A stretch of 64,000 bases of DNA from Burkholderia sp. lig30 (GCF_000687455.2 NZ_JGVW01000011.1:1-64000); one strand, 5' to 3'. Counted from the stretch's first letter, positions 8,624-21,717 are shown. Numbers and translations are program-made. Notes: generated by a model from the letters alone, not told the origin.

Positions 8624-9394
8624 ATGGCAAAGATCTTCTGCGTTGCGAACCAGAAGGGGGGCGTCGGCAAGACGACGACCACGGTCAACCTCGCCGCGAG
8701 CCTCGCAGCGCAGGATCAACGCGTCCTGCTGATCGATCTCGACCCGCAAGGCAATGCGACGATGGGCAGTGGCGTCGACAAGGCCGAATGCGAAACGACA
8801 GTCTATGAAGTGCTGGTCGACGGCGCGTCGGTGTCGGACGTGCGGGTGCGGCCGGAATCGGTGACGTACGACGTGCTGCCGGCGAATCGCGAGCTGTCCG
8901 GCGCGGAAATCGAGCTGGTCGGCGTCGAGAATCGCGAGCGTCAGTTGAAGGCGGCGCTCGAGCGCGTCGACGACGACTACGACTTCGTGCTGATCGATTG
9001 CCCGCCGGCGCTGTCGCTGCTGACGCTGAACGGCCTGTGCGCGGCGCACGGCGTCGTGATCCCGATGCAGTGCGAGTATTTCGCGCTGGAGGGCCTGTCG
9101 GATCTCGTCAACACGGTCAAGCAGGTGCACGCGAACATGAACCGCGAGCTGAAGGTGATCGGCCTGTTGCGGGTGATGTTCGATCCGCGCATCACGTTGC
9201 AGCAGCAAGTCTCCGACCAACTGAAGTCGCACTTCGGCGACAAGGTGTTCGACGCGGTGATTCCCCGCAATGTGCGCCTCGCGGAAGCGCCGAGCTACGG
9301 GCTGCCGGGCGTCATTTTCGACCGCAACTCGCGCGGCGCGCAGGCTTATCTCCAGTTCGGCGCCGAAATGATCGAGCGGGTGCGCACGCTGTGA
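8624..9394 (+). CDS. parA: Chromosome partitioning ATPase ParA (Soj)
   Basis: This 256-residue protein is the deviant Walker-type ATPase that moves ParB-parS complexes over the nucleoid. It starts MAKIFCVANQKGGVGKTTTT with the deviant Walker A KGGVGKTT at 11-18, then LIDLDPQGNAT (Walker A-prime region) and LIDCPPALSLLTLNGL (Walker B region). It lacks the long N-terminal DNA-binding extension of plasmid type Ia ParA, so it is the chromosomal short form. The ATG at 8624 follows an AAGGAC motif; an upstream in-frame ATG at 8594 would add ten atypical residues. It sits between rsmG and parB, the standard origin-proximal order. Confidence 0.97.
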   Translation: MAKIFCVANQKGGVGKTTTTVNLAASLAAQDQRVLLIDLDPQGNATMGSGVDKAECETTVYEVLVDGASVSDVRVRPESVTYDVLPANRELSGAEIELVGVENRERQLKAALERVDDDYDFVLIDCPPALSLLTLNGLCAAHGVVIPMQCEYFALEGLSDLVNTVKQVHANMNRELKVIGLLRVMFDPRITLQQQVSDQLKSHFGDKVFDAVIPRNVRLAEAPSYGLPGVIFDRNSRGAQAYLQFGAEMIERVRTL

Positions 9395-9432
9395 GCCGGG
9401 ACCCTACGACGAGCGAAGCGAGGAAGAACAAC

Positions 9433-10326
9433 ATGAACGCGGTTGCAAAGAAGAAAGGGTTGGGGCGCGGCCTCGAGGCGCTGCTCGGTGGCAGTGCCGA
9501 CATCACCGAAGTGGTGAAGATCGACGGCGCACCGAACACGCTCGCGCTCGCCAAGCTGCAGGCCGGCAAGTACCAGCCGCGGACCCGCATGGACGAGGGC
9601 AGCCTGCAGGAGCTGGCGGCAAGCATTCGCGCACAGGGCGTGATGCAGCCGATCCTGGTGAGGCCCATTTCATCAGACAAATACGAGATCATCGCGGGCG
9701 AGCGCCGTTTCCGCGCGGCGCGCCTCGCCGGTCTCAACGAAGTGCCGGTGCTGGTGAAGGACGTCTCCGATCAGGCGGCCGCGGCGATGGCGCTGATCGA
9801 GAACATTCAGCGCGAGGATCTGAATCCGCTCGAAGAGGCGCACGGCATCCAGCGCCTGCTCGACGAATTTCATTTCACGCACGAGCAGGCGGCCGAATCC
9901 GTCGGCCGCTCGCGCAGCGCGGTGTCGAACCTGCTGCGCCTGCTGAACCTCGCGGCGCCGGTGCAGACAATGCTGCTCGCCGGCGATCTCGACATGGGCC
10001 ACGCGCGCGCGCTGCTCGCCGTCGATGCCGCGACGCAGATCACGCTCGCGCACCAGGTCGTCAACAAGCGCATGTCGGTGCGTGAAACCGAGAAGCTGGT
10101 CACGCAGACGACGAAGGAAGCGCCGGCGGTGAAGGCGCGCGCCAAGGACGACGGCGGCCGGGATACGCGCCGTCTCGAAGAGGAGTTGTCCGACCTGTTG
10201 GCGTCGACGGTGAAGATCAAGCTGGGCCGCCGCGGGCGAGGGCAGGTGACGATCGACTTCGGCGATCTCGACGCGCTCGAAGGCATCCTCGCGCGGCTGC
10301 GGGGCAACGTCACCGCGGACGAGTAA
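9433..10326 (+). CDS. parB: Chromosome partitioning protein ParB (Spo0J)
   Basis: This 297-residue protein binds parS and spreads as a CTP-dependent clamp. The N-terminus MNAVAKKKGLGRGLEALLGG is the usual ParA-activating peptide with GRGL. The CTP-binding core has GERRFRAARLAGL near 90-102 and ENIQREDLNPLEEA near 122-135. A helix-turn-helix follows (AAESVGRSRSAVSNLLRLL), and the C-terminus holds a dimerisation domain. The start follows a GAGGAAG-type site. It lies 38 bp after parA and a few kb from two parS sites, which should be its targets. Confidence 0.97.
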   Translation: MNAVAKKKGLGRGLEALLGGSADITEVVKIDGAPNTLALAKLQAGKYQPRTRMDEGSLQELAASIRAQGVMQPILVRPISSDKYEIIAGERRFRAARLAGLNEVPVLVKDVSDQAAAAMALIENIQREDLNPLEEAHGIQRLLDEFHFTHEQAAESVGRSRSAVSNLLRLLNLAAPVQTMLLAGDLDMGHARALLAVDAATQITLAHQVVNKRMSVRETEKLVTQTTKEAPAVKARAKDDGGRDTRRLEEELSDLLASTVKIKLGRRGRGQVTIDFGDLDALEGILARLRGNVTADE

Positions 10327-10336
10327 GGCACTGCAG

Positions 10337-11467
10337 ATGGACGACACGGGGGCGTCGGCGCCGCGCCGGTGGCTCGGCCGGGTCGCGCAGGAGCCTGTCC
10401 TGTCGGCGTTGATCGCGGGCCTGCTCGCGCTGCAATGGCTGCGCCCGCAACCACTTGCGACGCTCGCCGGCCGGGTCGACGGGCAGACGGTCGCGACGCT
10501 CGCCGGCCTGCTGATGCTGACGAAGGCGCTCGAATTGTCGGGATGCCTGACGTGGCTCGCGCACCACATCGTGCACCGCGTGCGATCCGAGCGTGCGCTC
10601 GCCTTGCTGCTGACCGTATTCGCGGCCGCGCTCGCGACATGGCTCACCAACGATGTCGCGCTGTTCGTCGTCGTTCCGCTGATGGTGTCGCTGCGCGCGC
10701 TGACGCCGCTGCCGTTCAGGCGCCTCGTGATCGTCGTCGCGCTCGCGGTCAACGCGGGGTCGATCGCGACGCCGTTCGGCAATCCTCAGAATCTCTTCCT
10801 CTGGCAGTTGAGCGGTGTGTCGTTCGGCCGTTTCGTGCTCACCCTCGGGCCGCTCGCCGGCGCGACGATGGCGGTGCTGCTCGCCGTGACGGCCTGCGCG
10901 TTCCGCCCGAGGCCGCTCGACCTGTCGGGCGATGTCACCGCACTGCCGGTGCAACGCGCCCAGGCGCTCGTTGCCGCGCTGCTGTTCGGCGCGTTCGTGT
11001 GGCTCGCGGACGCGCATCACGCCGTGCCGGGCCTCGTCGCGGTCGCGGCCGTGCTGCTGGTCGTGCGACGCAATGCTGTCCTGACTATCGACTGGCTGCT
11101 GCTCGTGATCTTCGTGCTGATGTTCGTCGTGCTACGCCGCGCCGCCGCGCTGCCCGCGGTGCACGACGCGATCGCGCACGCGCGGCTCGACTCGCCGCTG
11201 CGGGTGTTCGCGGCAGGCACGTTGCTGTCGCAGGGCATCAGCAACGTGCCGGCGGCGATCCTGCTGTCCGAGTTCACGCGCGACTGGCGCGCACTCGCGT
11301 TCGGCGTATCGGTCGGCGGCTTCGGCCTGGCGATCGGTTCCCTCGCGAACCTGATCGCGGTGCGCCTCGCCCGGGAGCCGCGCATGTGGCTGCCGTTTCA
11401 CCTCGCATCGATTCCGTTCGGTCTCGCGAGCGCGGCGATCGGTGCCTGGCTGCTTCGTCACGGCTGA
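10337..11467 (+). CDS. ArsB/citrate-transporter superfamily membrane protein
   Basis: This 376-residue polytopic inner-membrane protein has about ten hydrophobic helices and belongs to the ion-transporter superfamily of ArsB, NhaD and citrate carriers. Typical re-entrant hairpin motifs are TWLTNDVALFVVVPL near 102-116 and SIATPFGNPQNLFLW near 142-156, and a second ISNVPAAIL near 300. The substrate cannot be assigned: no arsR, arsC or metal-resistance gene is adjacent. It starts 10 bp after parB on the same strand, so it may be read through from the parAB transcript, then a 263-bp gap separates it from the ATP synthase operon. The protein is short for ArsB (about 430), so it is probably a distinct subfamily. 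Confidence 0.75.
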   Translation: MDDTGASAPRRWLGRVAQEPVLSALIAGLLALQWLRPQPLATLAGRVDGQTVATLAGLLMLTKALELSGCLTWLAHHIVHRVRSERALALLLTVFAAALATWLTNDVALFVVVPLMVSLRALTPLPFRRLVIVVALAVNAGSIATPFGNPQNLFLWQLSGVSFGRFVLTLGPLAGATMAVLLAVTACAFRPRPLDLSGDVTALPVQRAQALVAALLFGAFVWLADAHHAVPGLVAVAAVLLVVRRNAVLTIDWLLLVIFVLMFVVLRRAAALPAVHDAIAHARLDSPLRVFAAGTLLSQGISNVPAAILLSEFTRDWRALAFGVSVGGFGLAIGSLANLIAVRLAREPRMWLPFHLASIPFGLASAAIGAWLLRHG

Positions 11468-11622
11468 ACGACGCCGCGCCGGGCGAGCGGCACGCACTTT
11501 TTTCGCCCGCGAAATACGGGTGCAAAAAAGCGACCTTACAACTGTCATCGTACGTCGTGGTTTATCGCATTTTTCACATCATGAGGCGGCGTTTTACGGT
11601 GGTTTTTGTCGTGTCTAAAGCC

Positions 11623-11651
11623 TTGAATCACTTGCAACTATCGCTTACAAT
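11623..11651 (+). promoter_or_regulatory. Promoter of the ATP synthase operon
   Basis: TTGAAT at 11623-11628 and TACAAT at 11646-11651 are spaced by 17 bp, a strong sigma-70 fit. The expected transcript begins near 11658, about 73 bp before atpI. The rest of the 263-bp gap (11468-11730) holds an AT-rich stretch with T and A runs and no gene that I can support. Confidence 0.65.
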
Positions 11652-11730
11652 CGCCCGGATTTGTTAGCTAGGCACCCTGAAAGCTTGAAGAAAGCTCGGG
11701 GCTGGATTCAGGATTTTGCGGAAGACTGCG

Positions 11731-13220
<1,490 letters not shown>

Positions 13221-13286
13221 GCGCGGCGTGCAACAAAGAGTCTTCGTTTTAGTTTTTTAAATCTCAGTTCCAAGTCTTTTCAATAA

Positions 13287-13565
<279 letters not shown>

Positions 13566-13620
13566 GGTTCCCCGGAAATATGCGCGCGGCATAGCCGGCG
13601 CAGGGCGGAACGGAGACTGG

Positions 13621-13651
13621 GGCGCTGATCGAATGCAACTCGATGAGCGCC
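13621..13651 (+). repeat. Inter-cistronic hairpin between atpE and atpF
   Basis: GGCGCTGATCGA and TCGATGAGCGCC pair at 11 of 12 positions around a 7-base loop. There is no U-tract directly after it. It probably stabilises or processes the mRNA, which would help atpE reach its high copy number in the complex. Confidence 0.55.
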
Positions 13652-13692
13652 TTACCGTTTCATTTTTCCGGAATAGCAGATAAGGAAACACC

Positions 13693-14163
13693 GTGAATCT
13701 CAACGCAACTCTGTTTGCGCAAATGGTCGTGTTCCTGGTCCTCGCGTGGTTCACGATGAAATTCGTGTGGCCGCCGTTGATCAACGCCCTCGACGAGCGC
13801 TCGAAGAAGATCGCTGACGGCCTCGCCGCCGCGGAAAAGGGCAAGGCGGAACTCGAAGCAGCGCACAAGCGCGTGGACCAGGAACTCTCGCAGGCCCGCA
13901 ACGACGGCCAGCAGCGCATCGCCGACGCTGAAAAGCGTGCCCAGGCGGTCGCCGACGAAATCAAGGTCAACGCCCAGGCTGAAGCCTCCCGCATCATCGC
14001 CCAGGCGAAGGCGGAAGCCGAACAGCAAATCGTCAAGGCGCGCGAAGCGCTGCGCGGCGAAGTCGCCACGCTGGCCGTGAAGGGCGCCGAGCAGATCCTG
14101 AAGCGCGAAGTCGATCAAAAGGCCCACGCCGAACTGCTGAATCAACTGAAAGCCGAGCTCTGA
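13693..14163 (+). CDS. atpF: ATP synthase Fo subunit b
   Basis: This 156-residue protein is the peripheral stalk. Residues 1-25 form one membrane helix ([20 protein letters not shown]), followed by a long Ala/Glu/Lys-rich coiled coil that contacts the F1 delta subunit. The start is GTG, chosen because AAGGA lies directly upstream and because [10 protein letters not shown] is the usual beginning in the family. Length equals that of Escherichia coli (156). Confidence 0.97.
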   Translation: MNLNATLFAQMVVFLVLAWFTMKFVWPPLINALDERSKKIADGLAAAEKGKAELEAAHKRVDQELSQARNDGQQRIADAEKRAQAVADEIKVNAQAEASRIIAQAKAEAEQQIVKAREALRGEVATLAVKGAEQILKREVDQKAHAELLNQLKAEL

Positions 14164-14165
14164 TC

Positions 14166-14705
14166 ATGGCCGAACTTGCAACCATCGCCCGCCCTTACGC
14201 TGAAGCGCTGTTCCGCGTGGCCGAGGGAGGTGACATCGCCGCCTGGTCCACGCTCGTGCAAGAGCTGGCTCAGGTTGCGCGTCTGCCCGAAGTGTTGTCC
14301 GTCGCGTCGAGCCCGAAGGTGACCCGCGCGCAAGTGGCCGAGCTGCTGCTCGCGGCGCTCAAGTCGCCGCTCGCGGCCGGTGCCGAAGCGAAGAACTTCG
14401 TGCAGATGCTGGTCGACAATCATCGCATCGCGCTGCTGCCGGAAATCGCCACGCAGTTCGACGAGCTGAAAAACGCGCGTGAAGGCGCCGCCGACGCAAC
14501 CATCGTCAGCGCATTCCCGCTGAACGGAGCCGATCTCGACGGTCTCCTTTCCAGCCTCGAACGCAAGTTCAAGCGCAAGCTGAATCCGACGATCGAAGTC
14601 GATTCGTCGCTGATCGGCGGCGTGCGCGTGACGGTCGGCGACGAAGTGCTCGACACCTCGGTTCGCGCGCGCCTTGCATCGATGCAGGCTGCCTTGACCG
14701 CCTGA
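14166..14705 (+). CDS. atpH: ATP synthase F1 subunit delta
   Basis: This 179-residue subunit joins the peripheral stalk to the top of F1. The N-terminal helical domain begins [14 protein letters not shown], and the C-terminal motif reads [17 protein letters not shown], both characteristic. It starts only two bases after atpF, so translation is probably coupled. Confidence 0.97.
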   Translation: MAELATIARPYAEALFRVAEGGDIAAWSTLVQELAQVARLPEVLSVASSPKVTRAQVAELLLAALKSPLAAGAEAKNFVQMLVDNHRIALLPEIATQFDELKNAREGAADATIVSAFPLNGADLDGLLSSLERKFKRKLNPTIEVDSSLIGGVRVTVGDEVLDTSVRARLASMQAALTA

Positions 14706-14749
14706 GCGCAACGCCGGCACGCAACAGAATTGACTATCAGGAGCGAATA

Positions 14750-16291
14750 ATGCAACTCAATCCCTCTGAGATCAGCGAGCTGATCAAGAGCCGGATCCAG
14801 GGCCTTGAAGCGAGCGCAGACGTTCGCAACCAGGGTACCGTGATCTCCGTGACCGACGGTATCGTGCGCATCCACGGCCTGTCGGACGTGATGCAGGGCG
14901 AAATGCTCGAATTCCCGGGCAACACGTATGGCCTCGCGCTGAACCTCGAGCGCGACTCGGTCGGCGCGGTGATTCTCGGCGAATACGAACACATCTCCGA
15001 AGGCGACATCGTCAAGACGACGGGCCGCATTCTGGAAGTCCCGGTCGGCCCGGAACTCATCGGCCGCGTGGTCGATGCGCTCGGCAACCCGATCGACGGC
15101 AAGGGCCCGATCAACGCGAAGCTGACCGACGCGATCGAAAAGATCGCCCCGGGCGTGATCTGGCGCAAGTCGGTGTCGCAGCCGGTGCAGACCGGCCTGA
15201 AGTCGATCGACGCGATGGTGCCGATCGGCCGCGGCCAGCGTGAGCTGATCATCGGCGACCGTCAGTGCGGCAAGACCGCGGTGGCGATCGACACGATCAT
15301 CAACCAGAAGGGCAAGGACCTGGTCTGTATCTACGTCGCGATCGGCCAGAAGGCTTCGTCGATCATGAACGTGGTGCGCAAGCTCGAAGAAACCGGCGCG
15401 ATGGAGTACACGATCGTCGTCGCCGCTTCGGCTTCGGATTCGGCAGCGATGCAGTACCTCGCGCCGTACGCCGGCTGCACGATGGGCGAATACTTCCGCG
15501 ATCGCGGCCAGGACGCGCTGATCATTTATGACGACTTGACCAAGCAAGCCTGGGCATACCGTCAGATCTCGCTGCTGCTGCGCCGCCCGCCGGGCCGTGA
15601 AGCGTACCCGGGCGACGTGTTCTATCTGCACTCGCGTCTGCTCGAGCGTGCGGCTCGTGTCTCGGAAGAGTACGTCGAGAAGTTCACGAACGGCGAAGTG
15701 AAGGGCAAGAGCGGTTCGCTGACGGCGCTGCCGGTCATCGAAACGCAGGCAGGCGACGTGACCGCGTTCGTTCCGACGAACGTGATCTCGATCACCGACG
15801 GCCAGATCTTCCTGGAAACCGACCTGTTCAACGCAGGCATCCGCCCGGCAATCAACGCCGGCGTGTCGGTGTCGCGTGTCGGTGGCGCCGCTCAGACGAA
15901 GGTCGTGAAGAAGCTGTCGGGCGGTATCCGTACCGACCTCGCGCAGTACCGTGAGCTGGCTGCGTTCGCGCAGTTCGCATCGGATCTCGACGAAGCGACC
16001 CGCAAGCAGCTCGAGCGCGGCCGCCGCGTGACGGAACTGCTGAAGCAGCCGCAGTACCAGCCGCTGCAGGTGTGGGAACTGGCCGTCTCGCTGTTCGCGG
16101 CGAACAACGGCTACCTCGACGACCTCGACGTCAAGGACGTGCTGCCGTTCGAGAAGGGCCTGCGCGAATTCCTGAAGACCAGCCACGCTGACCTGATCAA
16201 GCGCATCGAAGACACCAAGGATCTCTCGAAGGATGACGAAGGCGCGCTGCGCGCGGCGATCGAATCCTTCAAGAAGTCGGGTGCTTATTGA
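14750..16291 (+). CDS. atpA: ATP synthase F1 subunit alpha
   Basis: This 513-residue subunit alternates with beta in the F1 hexamer and binds a non-catalytic nucleotide. Walker A is GDRQCGKTA near 169-177, where Cys replaces the Thr of Escherichia coli. The sequence then carries [11 protein letters not shown], the ATPase signature [14 protein letters not shown] near 366, and the regulatory arginine in that motif. Length matches the family exactly (513). Confidence 0.98.
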   Translation: MQLNPSEISELIKSRIQGLEASADVRNQGTVISVTDGIVRIHGLSDVMQGEMLEFPGNTYGLALNLERDSVGAVILGEYEHISEGDIVKTTGRILEVPVGPELIGRVVDALGNPIDGKGPINAKLTDAIEKIAPGVIWRKSVSQPVQTGLKSIDAMVPIGRGQRELIIGDRQCGKTAVAIDTIINQKGKDLVCIYVAIGQKASSIMNVVRKLEETGAMEYTIVVAASASDSAAMQYLAPYAGCTMGEYFRDRGQDALIIYDDLTKQAWAYRQISLLLRRPPGREAYPGDVFYLHSRLLERAARVSEEYVEKFTNGEVKGKSGSLTALPVIETQAGDVTAFVPTNVISITDGQIFLETDLFNAGIRPAINAGVSVSRVGGAAQTKVVKKLSGGIRTDLAQYRELAAFAQFASDLDEATRKQLERGRRVTELLKQPQYQPLQVWELAVSLFAANNGYLDDLDVKDVLPFEKGLREFLKTSHADLIKRIEDTKDLSKDDEGALRAAIESFKKSGAY

Positions 16292-16308
16292 TCCGCGAGG
16301 GACACCTT

Positions 16309-16346
16309 GAAGCGGTGCGGGCCGCGTAACGCGCCCGCACCGCTTC
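16309..16346 (+). repeat. Long perfect hairpin between atpA and atpG
   Basis: GAAGCGGTGCGGG at 16309-16321 pairs perfectly over 13 bp with CCCGCACCGCTTC at 16334-16346, with a small GC-rich inner stem. It ends just before the AAGGAG ribosome site of atpG at about 16351. No T-run follows, so it is not a simple terminator. It could partially shield or stabilise the atpG start and adjust the 3:1 stoichiometry of alpha to gamma. Confidence 0.7.
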
Positions 16347-16362
16347 GGTCAAGGAGCAAGCT

Positions 16363-17238
16363 ATGGCTGGAATGAAGGAAATTCGCGGCAAGATCAAGAG
16401 CGTGCAAAACACGCGCAAGATCACGAAGGCGATGGAAATGGTTGCGGCATCGAAGATGCGCCGCGCCCAGGAACGCATGCGTGCTGCCCGCCCGTATGCG
16501 GACAAGGTCCGCGCCATCGCCGCGCACATGAGCCGCGCGAACCCGGAGTACCGCCACCCGTTCATGGTGGCAAACGAAGGCGCGAAGACGGCCGGCATCA
16601 TCCTCGTCACGACGGACAAGGGCCTGTGCGGCGGTCTGAACACGAACGTGCTGCGCGCCACGGTGCAGAAGTTCAAGGAGCTGGAAGACAAGGGCCAGAA
16701 GGTCGACGCAACCGCGATCGGCAGCAAGGGCCTCGGGTTCCTGAATCGTTTCGGCGCGAAGGTGATCTCGCAGGTCGTCCACATGGGCGACACGCCGCAC
16801 CTCGACAAGCTGATCGGCGCGGTGAAGACGCAGCTCGATCTGTACTCGGAAGGCAAGCTGTCGGCGGTTTATCTCGCGTACACGCGCTTCGTCAACACGA
16901 TGAAGCAGGAAGCGGTGATCGAACAGCTGCTGCCGCTGTCGTCGGAGCATTTCGAAGCGAGCGAAGGCACGCCGGCCACGTCGTGGGACTACATCTACGA
17001 GCCGGACGCGCAGGCAGTCGTCGACGAACTGCTCGTGCGTTACGTCGAAGCGCTGGTGTACCAGGCCGTCGCGGAAAACATGGCGTCGGAACAATCGGCG
17101 CGGATGGTCGCGATGAAGGCCGCTTCGGACAACGCGAAGACGGTGATCGGCGAGCTTCAGCTGTCGTACAACAAGAGCCGTCAGGCCGCGATCACGAAGG
17201 AACTGTCGGAGATCGTCGGCGGCGCTGCTGCTGTTTAA
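16363..17238 (+). CDS. atpG: ATP synthase F1 subunit gamma
   Basis: This 291-residue subunit is the rotating central shaft. It begins [20 protein letters not shown], the conserved N-terminal coil, and ends with the matching C-terminal coil [17 protein letters not shown]. The mid region contains [14 protein letters not shown]. Length agrees with the family (about 287). Confidence 0.98.
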   Translation: MAGMKEIRGKIKSVQNTRKITKAMEMVAASKMRRAQERMRAARPYADKVRAIAAHMSRANPEYRHPFMVANEGAKTAGIILVTTDKGLCGGLNTNVLRATVQKFKELEDKGQKVDATAIGSKGLGFLNRFGAKVISQVVHMGDTPHLDKLIGAVKTQLDLYSEGKLSAVYLAYTRFVNTMKQEAVIEQLLPLSSEHFEASEGTPATSWDYIYEPDAQAVVDELLVRYVEALVYQAVAENMASEQSARMVAMKAASDNAKTVIGELQLSYNKSRQAAITKELSEIVGGAAAV

Positions 17239-17251
17239 GCGCGCGCCTTAA

Positions 17252-18721
<1,470 letters not shown>

Positions 18722-18916
18722 AGGTCGGGTGTAAAGCTGCGGGCGCCTTCGCGTCCGCGAAGGCTGCCGCGTTTCGGCGGCGTTTCGCGGACGGGCGCCC
18801 ACGTAATACGCTCAACCTGCCTTGCATGGGACGAGAGCGCGAAGCATGCGACTGGCGCGAGTGCTGAAGCACCCGCGCCGGCCGACATCAGCGCTAACTC
18901 GCCGACAGGAGTCGAT

Positions 18917-19342
18917 ATGGCAACCATCAAAGTAGACGTCGTCAGCGCGGAAGAGCAGATCTTCTCGGGCCAGGCGAAATTCGTCGCGCTGCCGGGCGAA
19001 GCGGGTGAGCTGGGCATTCTGCCGGGCCACACGCCGCTGATCACGCGGATTCGTCCGGGTGCGGTGCGCATCGAAGTCGAGAACGGCCACGAGGAATTCG
19101 TGTTCGTCGCAGGCGGCATTCTCGAAGTGCAGCCGGGCGCCGTGACGGTGCTCGCCGACACCGCGATCCGCGGCAAGGATCTCGACTCGGCGAAGGCCGA
19201 GGAAGCACGGAAGCGCGCCGAGGAAACGCTGCAGAACGCGAAGTCGGATCTCGACCTCGCGAAGGCTCAATCCGAGCTTGCGACCGCGATGGCGCAGCTC
19301 GAAGCGATCCAGCGTCTCGCGAAACTGCGCGGCCGGCACTGA
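18917..19342 (+). CDS. atpC: ATP synthase F1 subunit epsilon
   Basis: This 141-residue subunit sits on the rotor and inhibits ATP hydrolysis. The beta-sandwich domain starts [20 protein letters not shown] and has the conserved [12 protein letters not shown] near 34-45. The C-terminal helices are Ala/Glu/Lys rich. A 195-bp gap separates it from atpD, containing GC-rich inverted repeats (for example GCCTTCGCG and CGCGAAGGC near 18745-18764). It is the last gene and is followed by a strong terminator. Confidence 0.97.
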   Translation: MATIKVDVVSAEEQIFSGQAKFVALPGEAGELGILPGHTPLITRIRPGAVRIEVENGHEEFVFVAGGILEVQPGAVTVLADTAIRGKDLDSAKAEEARKRAEETLQNAKSDLDLAKAQSELATAMAQLEAIQRLAKLRGRH

Positions 19343-19363
19343 AGCTCACGCTTCATGCGAAAG

Positions 19364-19391
19364 AAAGCAGCCTTCGGGCTGCTTTTTTTTT
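19364..19391 (+). terminator. Terminator of the ATP synthase operon
   Basis: AAAGCAGCC pairs with GGCTGCTTT around a TTCG tetraloop and runs into a stretch of T. This is a textbook intrinsic terminator 21 bp after atpC. Confidence 0.95.
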
Positions 19392-19504
19392 CGTCCGACC
19401 GTGCGATTTCATCTTGCGGGTAACAATCGATGTCAGAGTGGGGTAAGCGGGTGGCAGAATAATCCGTAAAACGACACCGAAACAAAACCCTCTCGGAGAC
19501 ATTC

Positions 19505-21232
19505 ATGGCTGCAGATTCAGGCGTGGGGGCGCTGATTGCGCCCGCGGACGGGCTTTCCTACGTGCGCGGCGCCGCCGACGTGCCGCTTTCCGAAGCGACG
19601 ATCGGCCGGTTCCTGCTCGATACCGTTCACCGTTTCCCCGATCGTCCGGCCGTGGTGTTTCGCGAGCAGGGCGTGCGCTGGACCTGGCGTGAATTCGCCG
19701 ACGAGGTCAATGTGCTGGCCGCCGGCCTCACGGCGCTCGGCATCGTCAGCGGCGATCGCGTCGGCATCTGGTCGCCGAATCGCAGCGAATGGCTGCTCAC
19801 GCAGTTCGCGACCGCGCGGATCGGCGCGGTCCTCGTCAACATCAACCCCGCCTACCGGCTCGCCGAACTCGAATACGCGCTGAACAAGGTCGGCTGCAAG
19901 GCGCTGATCGCGGCGGAGCGTTTCAAGTCGTCCGCCTACGTCGAGATGATCCAGACCATCGCGCCGGAGCTGGCGAGCGCCACGCCGGGCGACCTGCACG
20001 CGGCGCGCGCGCCGGCGCTGCGCACGGTCGTGTCGATGGGCGATGCCGCGCCCGCCGGCATGTTCCGTTTCGCCGACGTGATGGCGCGCGGCCGCGAGTC
20101 GGTCGACACCGCGGCGCTCGATGCGATCGGCGCGACGCTCGCGTCGGCCGATCCGATCAACATCCAGTTCACGAGCGGCACGACGGGCAGCCCGAAGGGT
20201 GCGACGCTCACGCATCGCAACGTCGTCAACAACGCGCGCTCGATCGCCAGCGCGATGCGCTTCACCGAAGCGGACGGGCTCTGCATTCCGGTGCCGCTGT
20301 ATCACTGCTTCGGCATGGTGCTCGCGGTGCTCGCCTGCGTGTCTTCCGGCGCGAAGATGGTGTTTCCGGGCGAGGCGTTCGATCCGGCCGCGACGCTGGC
20401 CGCCGTCGCCGACGAGCGCTGCACCGCGCTGCACGGCGTGCCGACGATGTTCATCGCGGAGCTCGATCATCCGGACTTCGCGCGCTATGACCTCTCGACG
20501 CTGCGCACCGGCATCATGGCGGGCTCGCCGTGCCCGATCGAGACAATGAAGCGCGTCGTGTCGCAGATGCACATGGCCGAGGTGACGATCGCGTACGGCA
20601 TGACGGAAACGAGCCCGGTGTCGTTCCAGAGCGCGACGACCGACCCGCTCGAGAAGCGCACGACGACGGTCGGCCGCATCCAGCCGCATCTCGAGGTGAA
20701 GATCGTCGATCCGACGGGCGAGACCGTGCCGGTCGGCGTGACGGGCGAGCTGTGCACGAAGGGCTATTCGGTGATGCTCGGCTACTGGGACGACGACGCG
20801 AAGACGCGCGAGGTGCTGGTCGACGGCTGGATGCACACGGGCGACCTCGCGACGATCGACGAGAACGGGTATTGCAACATCGTCGGCCGCCTGAAGGACA
20901 TGCTGATTCGCGGCGGCGAGAACATCTATCCGCGCGAGATCGAGGAGTTCCTGTTTCGTCATCCGAAGATTCAGAGCGCGCAGGTGTTCGGCGTGCCCGA
21001 CACCAAGTATGGCGAGGAAGTCTGCGCGTGGATCGTGCTGCGCGCGGGCGAGCAGATGACGGAGGACGACGTGCGTGCGTTCTGCCAGGGGCAGATCGCG
21101 CACTACAAGATCCCGCGCTACATCCGTTTCGTCGACGAGCTGCCGATGACGGTGACGGGCAAGGTGCAGAAGTTCATCATGCGGCAGCGCATGATCGACG
21201 ACCTGCGGTTGAGCCTGCAGAAAACCGCGTGA
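19505..21232 (+). CDS. AMP-dependent acyl-CoA synthetase
   Basis: This 575-residue enzyme activates a carboxylic acid with ATP and couples it to CoA, by the ANL-superfamily mechanism. The phosphate loop is [11 protein letters not shown] near 224-234, the second motif YGMTETSP near 363-370, and the hinge region [14 protein letters not shown] near 472-485. The C-terminal catalytic lysine is in [10 protein letters not shown] near residue 557. It resembles medium- and long-chain fatty-acyl-CoA ligases of the FadD3/AtoC type, but the chain length of its substrate cannot be read from the sequence. It stands alone between two terminators. Confidence 0.85.
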   Translation: MAADSGVGALIAPADGLSYVRGAADVPLSEATIGRFLLDTVHRFPDRPAVVFREQGVRWTWREFADEVNVLAAGLTALGIVSGDRVGIWSPNRSEWLLTQFATARIGAVLVNINPAYRLAELEYALNKVGCKALIAAERFKSSAYVEMIQTIAPELASATPGDLHAARAPALRTVVSMGDAAPAGMFRFADVMARGRESVDTAALDAIGATLASADPINIQFTSGTTGSPKGATLTHRNVVNNARSIASAMRFTEADGLCIPVPLYHCFGMVLAVLACVSSGAKMVFPGEAFDPAATLAAVADERCTALHGVPTMFIAELDHPDFARYDLSTLRTGIMAGSPCPIETMKRVVSQMHMAEVTIAYGMTETSPVSFQSATTDPLEKRTTTVGRIQPHLEVKIVDPTGETVPVGVTGELCTKGYSVMLGYWDDDAKTREVLVDGWMHTGDLATIDENGYCNIVGRLKDMLIRGGENIYPREIEEFLFRHPKIQSAQVFGVPDTKYGEEVCAWIVLRAGEQMTEDDVRAFCQGQIAHYKIPRYIRFVDELPMTVTGKVQKFIMRQRMIDDLRLSLQKTA

Positions 21233-21237
21233 GCGCC

Positions 21238-21262
21238 GACGGCCTGCGGGCCGTCTTTTTTT
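21238..21262 (+). terminator. Terminator of the acyl-CoA synthetase gene
   Basis: GACGGCC and GGCCGTC pair around a TGCG loop and are followed by seven T. It starts 6 bp after the stop codon. Confidence 0.92.
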
Positions 21263-21273
21263 CTGCGGCGAAA

Positions 21274-21301
21274 AGAAAAAAAGCGGGCTCATAAGCCCGC
21301 T
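21274..21301 (-). terminator. Minus-strand intrinsic terminator
   Basis: AGCGGGCT and AGCCCGCT form an 8-bp stem around CATA at 21282-21301. On the minus strand the hairpin is followed by a run of T (the A-rich stretch 21270-21281 on the plus strand), so it terminates leftward transcription. No leftward protein gene that I can recognise lies upstream of it, so it implies a leftward RNA from the region 21302-21640. It could also back up the forward terminator. Confidence 0.6.
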
Positions 21302-21717
21302 AAAAACCACACGCTACGGGGTTAGCGCGAGGAGACCAAAGATGGAACGTATCGGCGTAGGCCGAACACGACTCCAACACGGATGCCCCAGGGTAGGGAT
21401 TCGGTACGAGACCGACGTTCTCGCAGCGCTTCGTGTCCGCTCACACTCGGCACACGAGAGCGCATCCGTGTTGAAACCGTGGAACCCATTGTGGGCGAAT
21501 TGATGCGCGATCGCGGTAACAAAGTGTTTCAGGTTGTAACGCCCACCAGATAAGGCTCTGCGGGATTTTTTGCTGTTTTTCGGGATACTGGGCGGGTCAT
21601 TTTTACCAAGATTTCGCTGAAGGTTTTCATGGCGTGCGCGCAATGCGATTTTCGCGCGTGTTAGGCTCGACGAATCCCGTTTTTACACGCGAAAAAATTC
21701 ATCGCGCCGACGAATCG
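21302..21717 (-). other. Noncoding stretch, candidate minus-strand small RNA
   Basis: This 416-bp stretch lies between the acyl-CoA synthetase and the CoA-binding protein gene. It contains a 12-bp perfect inverted repeat (CAACACGGATGC near 21374-21385 and GCATCCGTGTTG near 21461-21472) enclosing about 75 bases with further complementarity. On the minus strand it ends at the intrinsic terminator at 21274-21301. Open frames of 66 and 109 codons exist here on the minus strand, but their composition does not look like a conserved protein. I compared it by memory with 6S, tmRNA, RNase P and 4.5S RNA and saw no clear match. It may be a small regulatory RNA or a decayed gene. Confidence 0.35.

Noticed and set aside
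16255-16300. Frameshift at the end of atpA
   Set aside because: The end reads SFKKSGAY followed by a stop, which is a normal length and end for the family.
21302-21640. 6S RNA, tmRNA, RNase P or 4.5S RNA gene
   Set aside because: A minus-strand terminator and a long inverted repeat suggest an RNA, but the conserved core sequences that I know for these families are not visible, so no family name is given.
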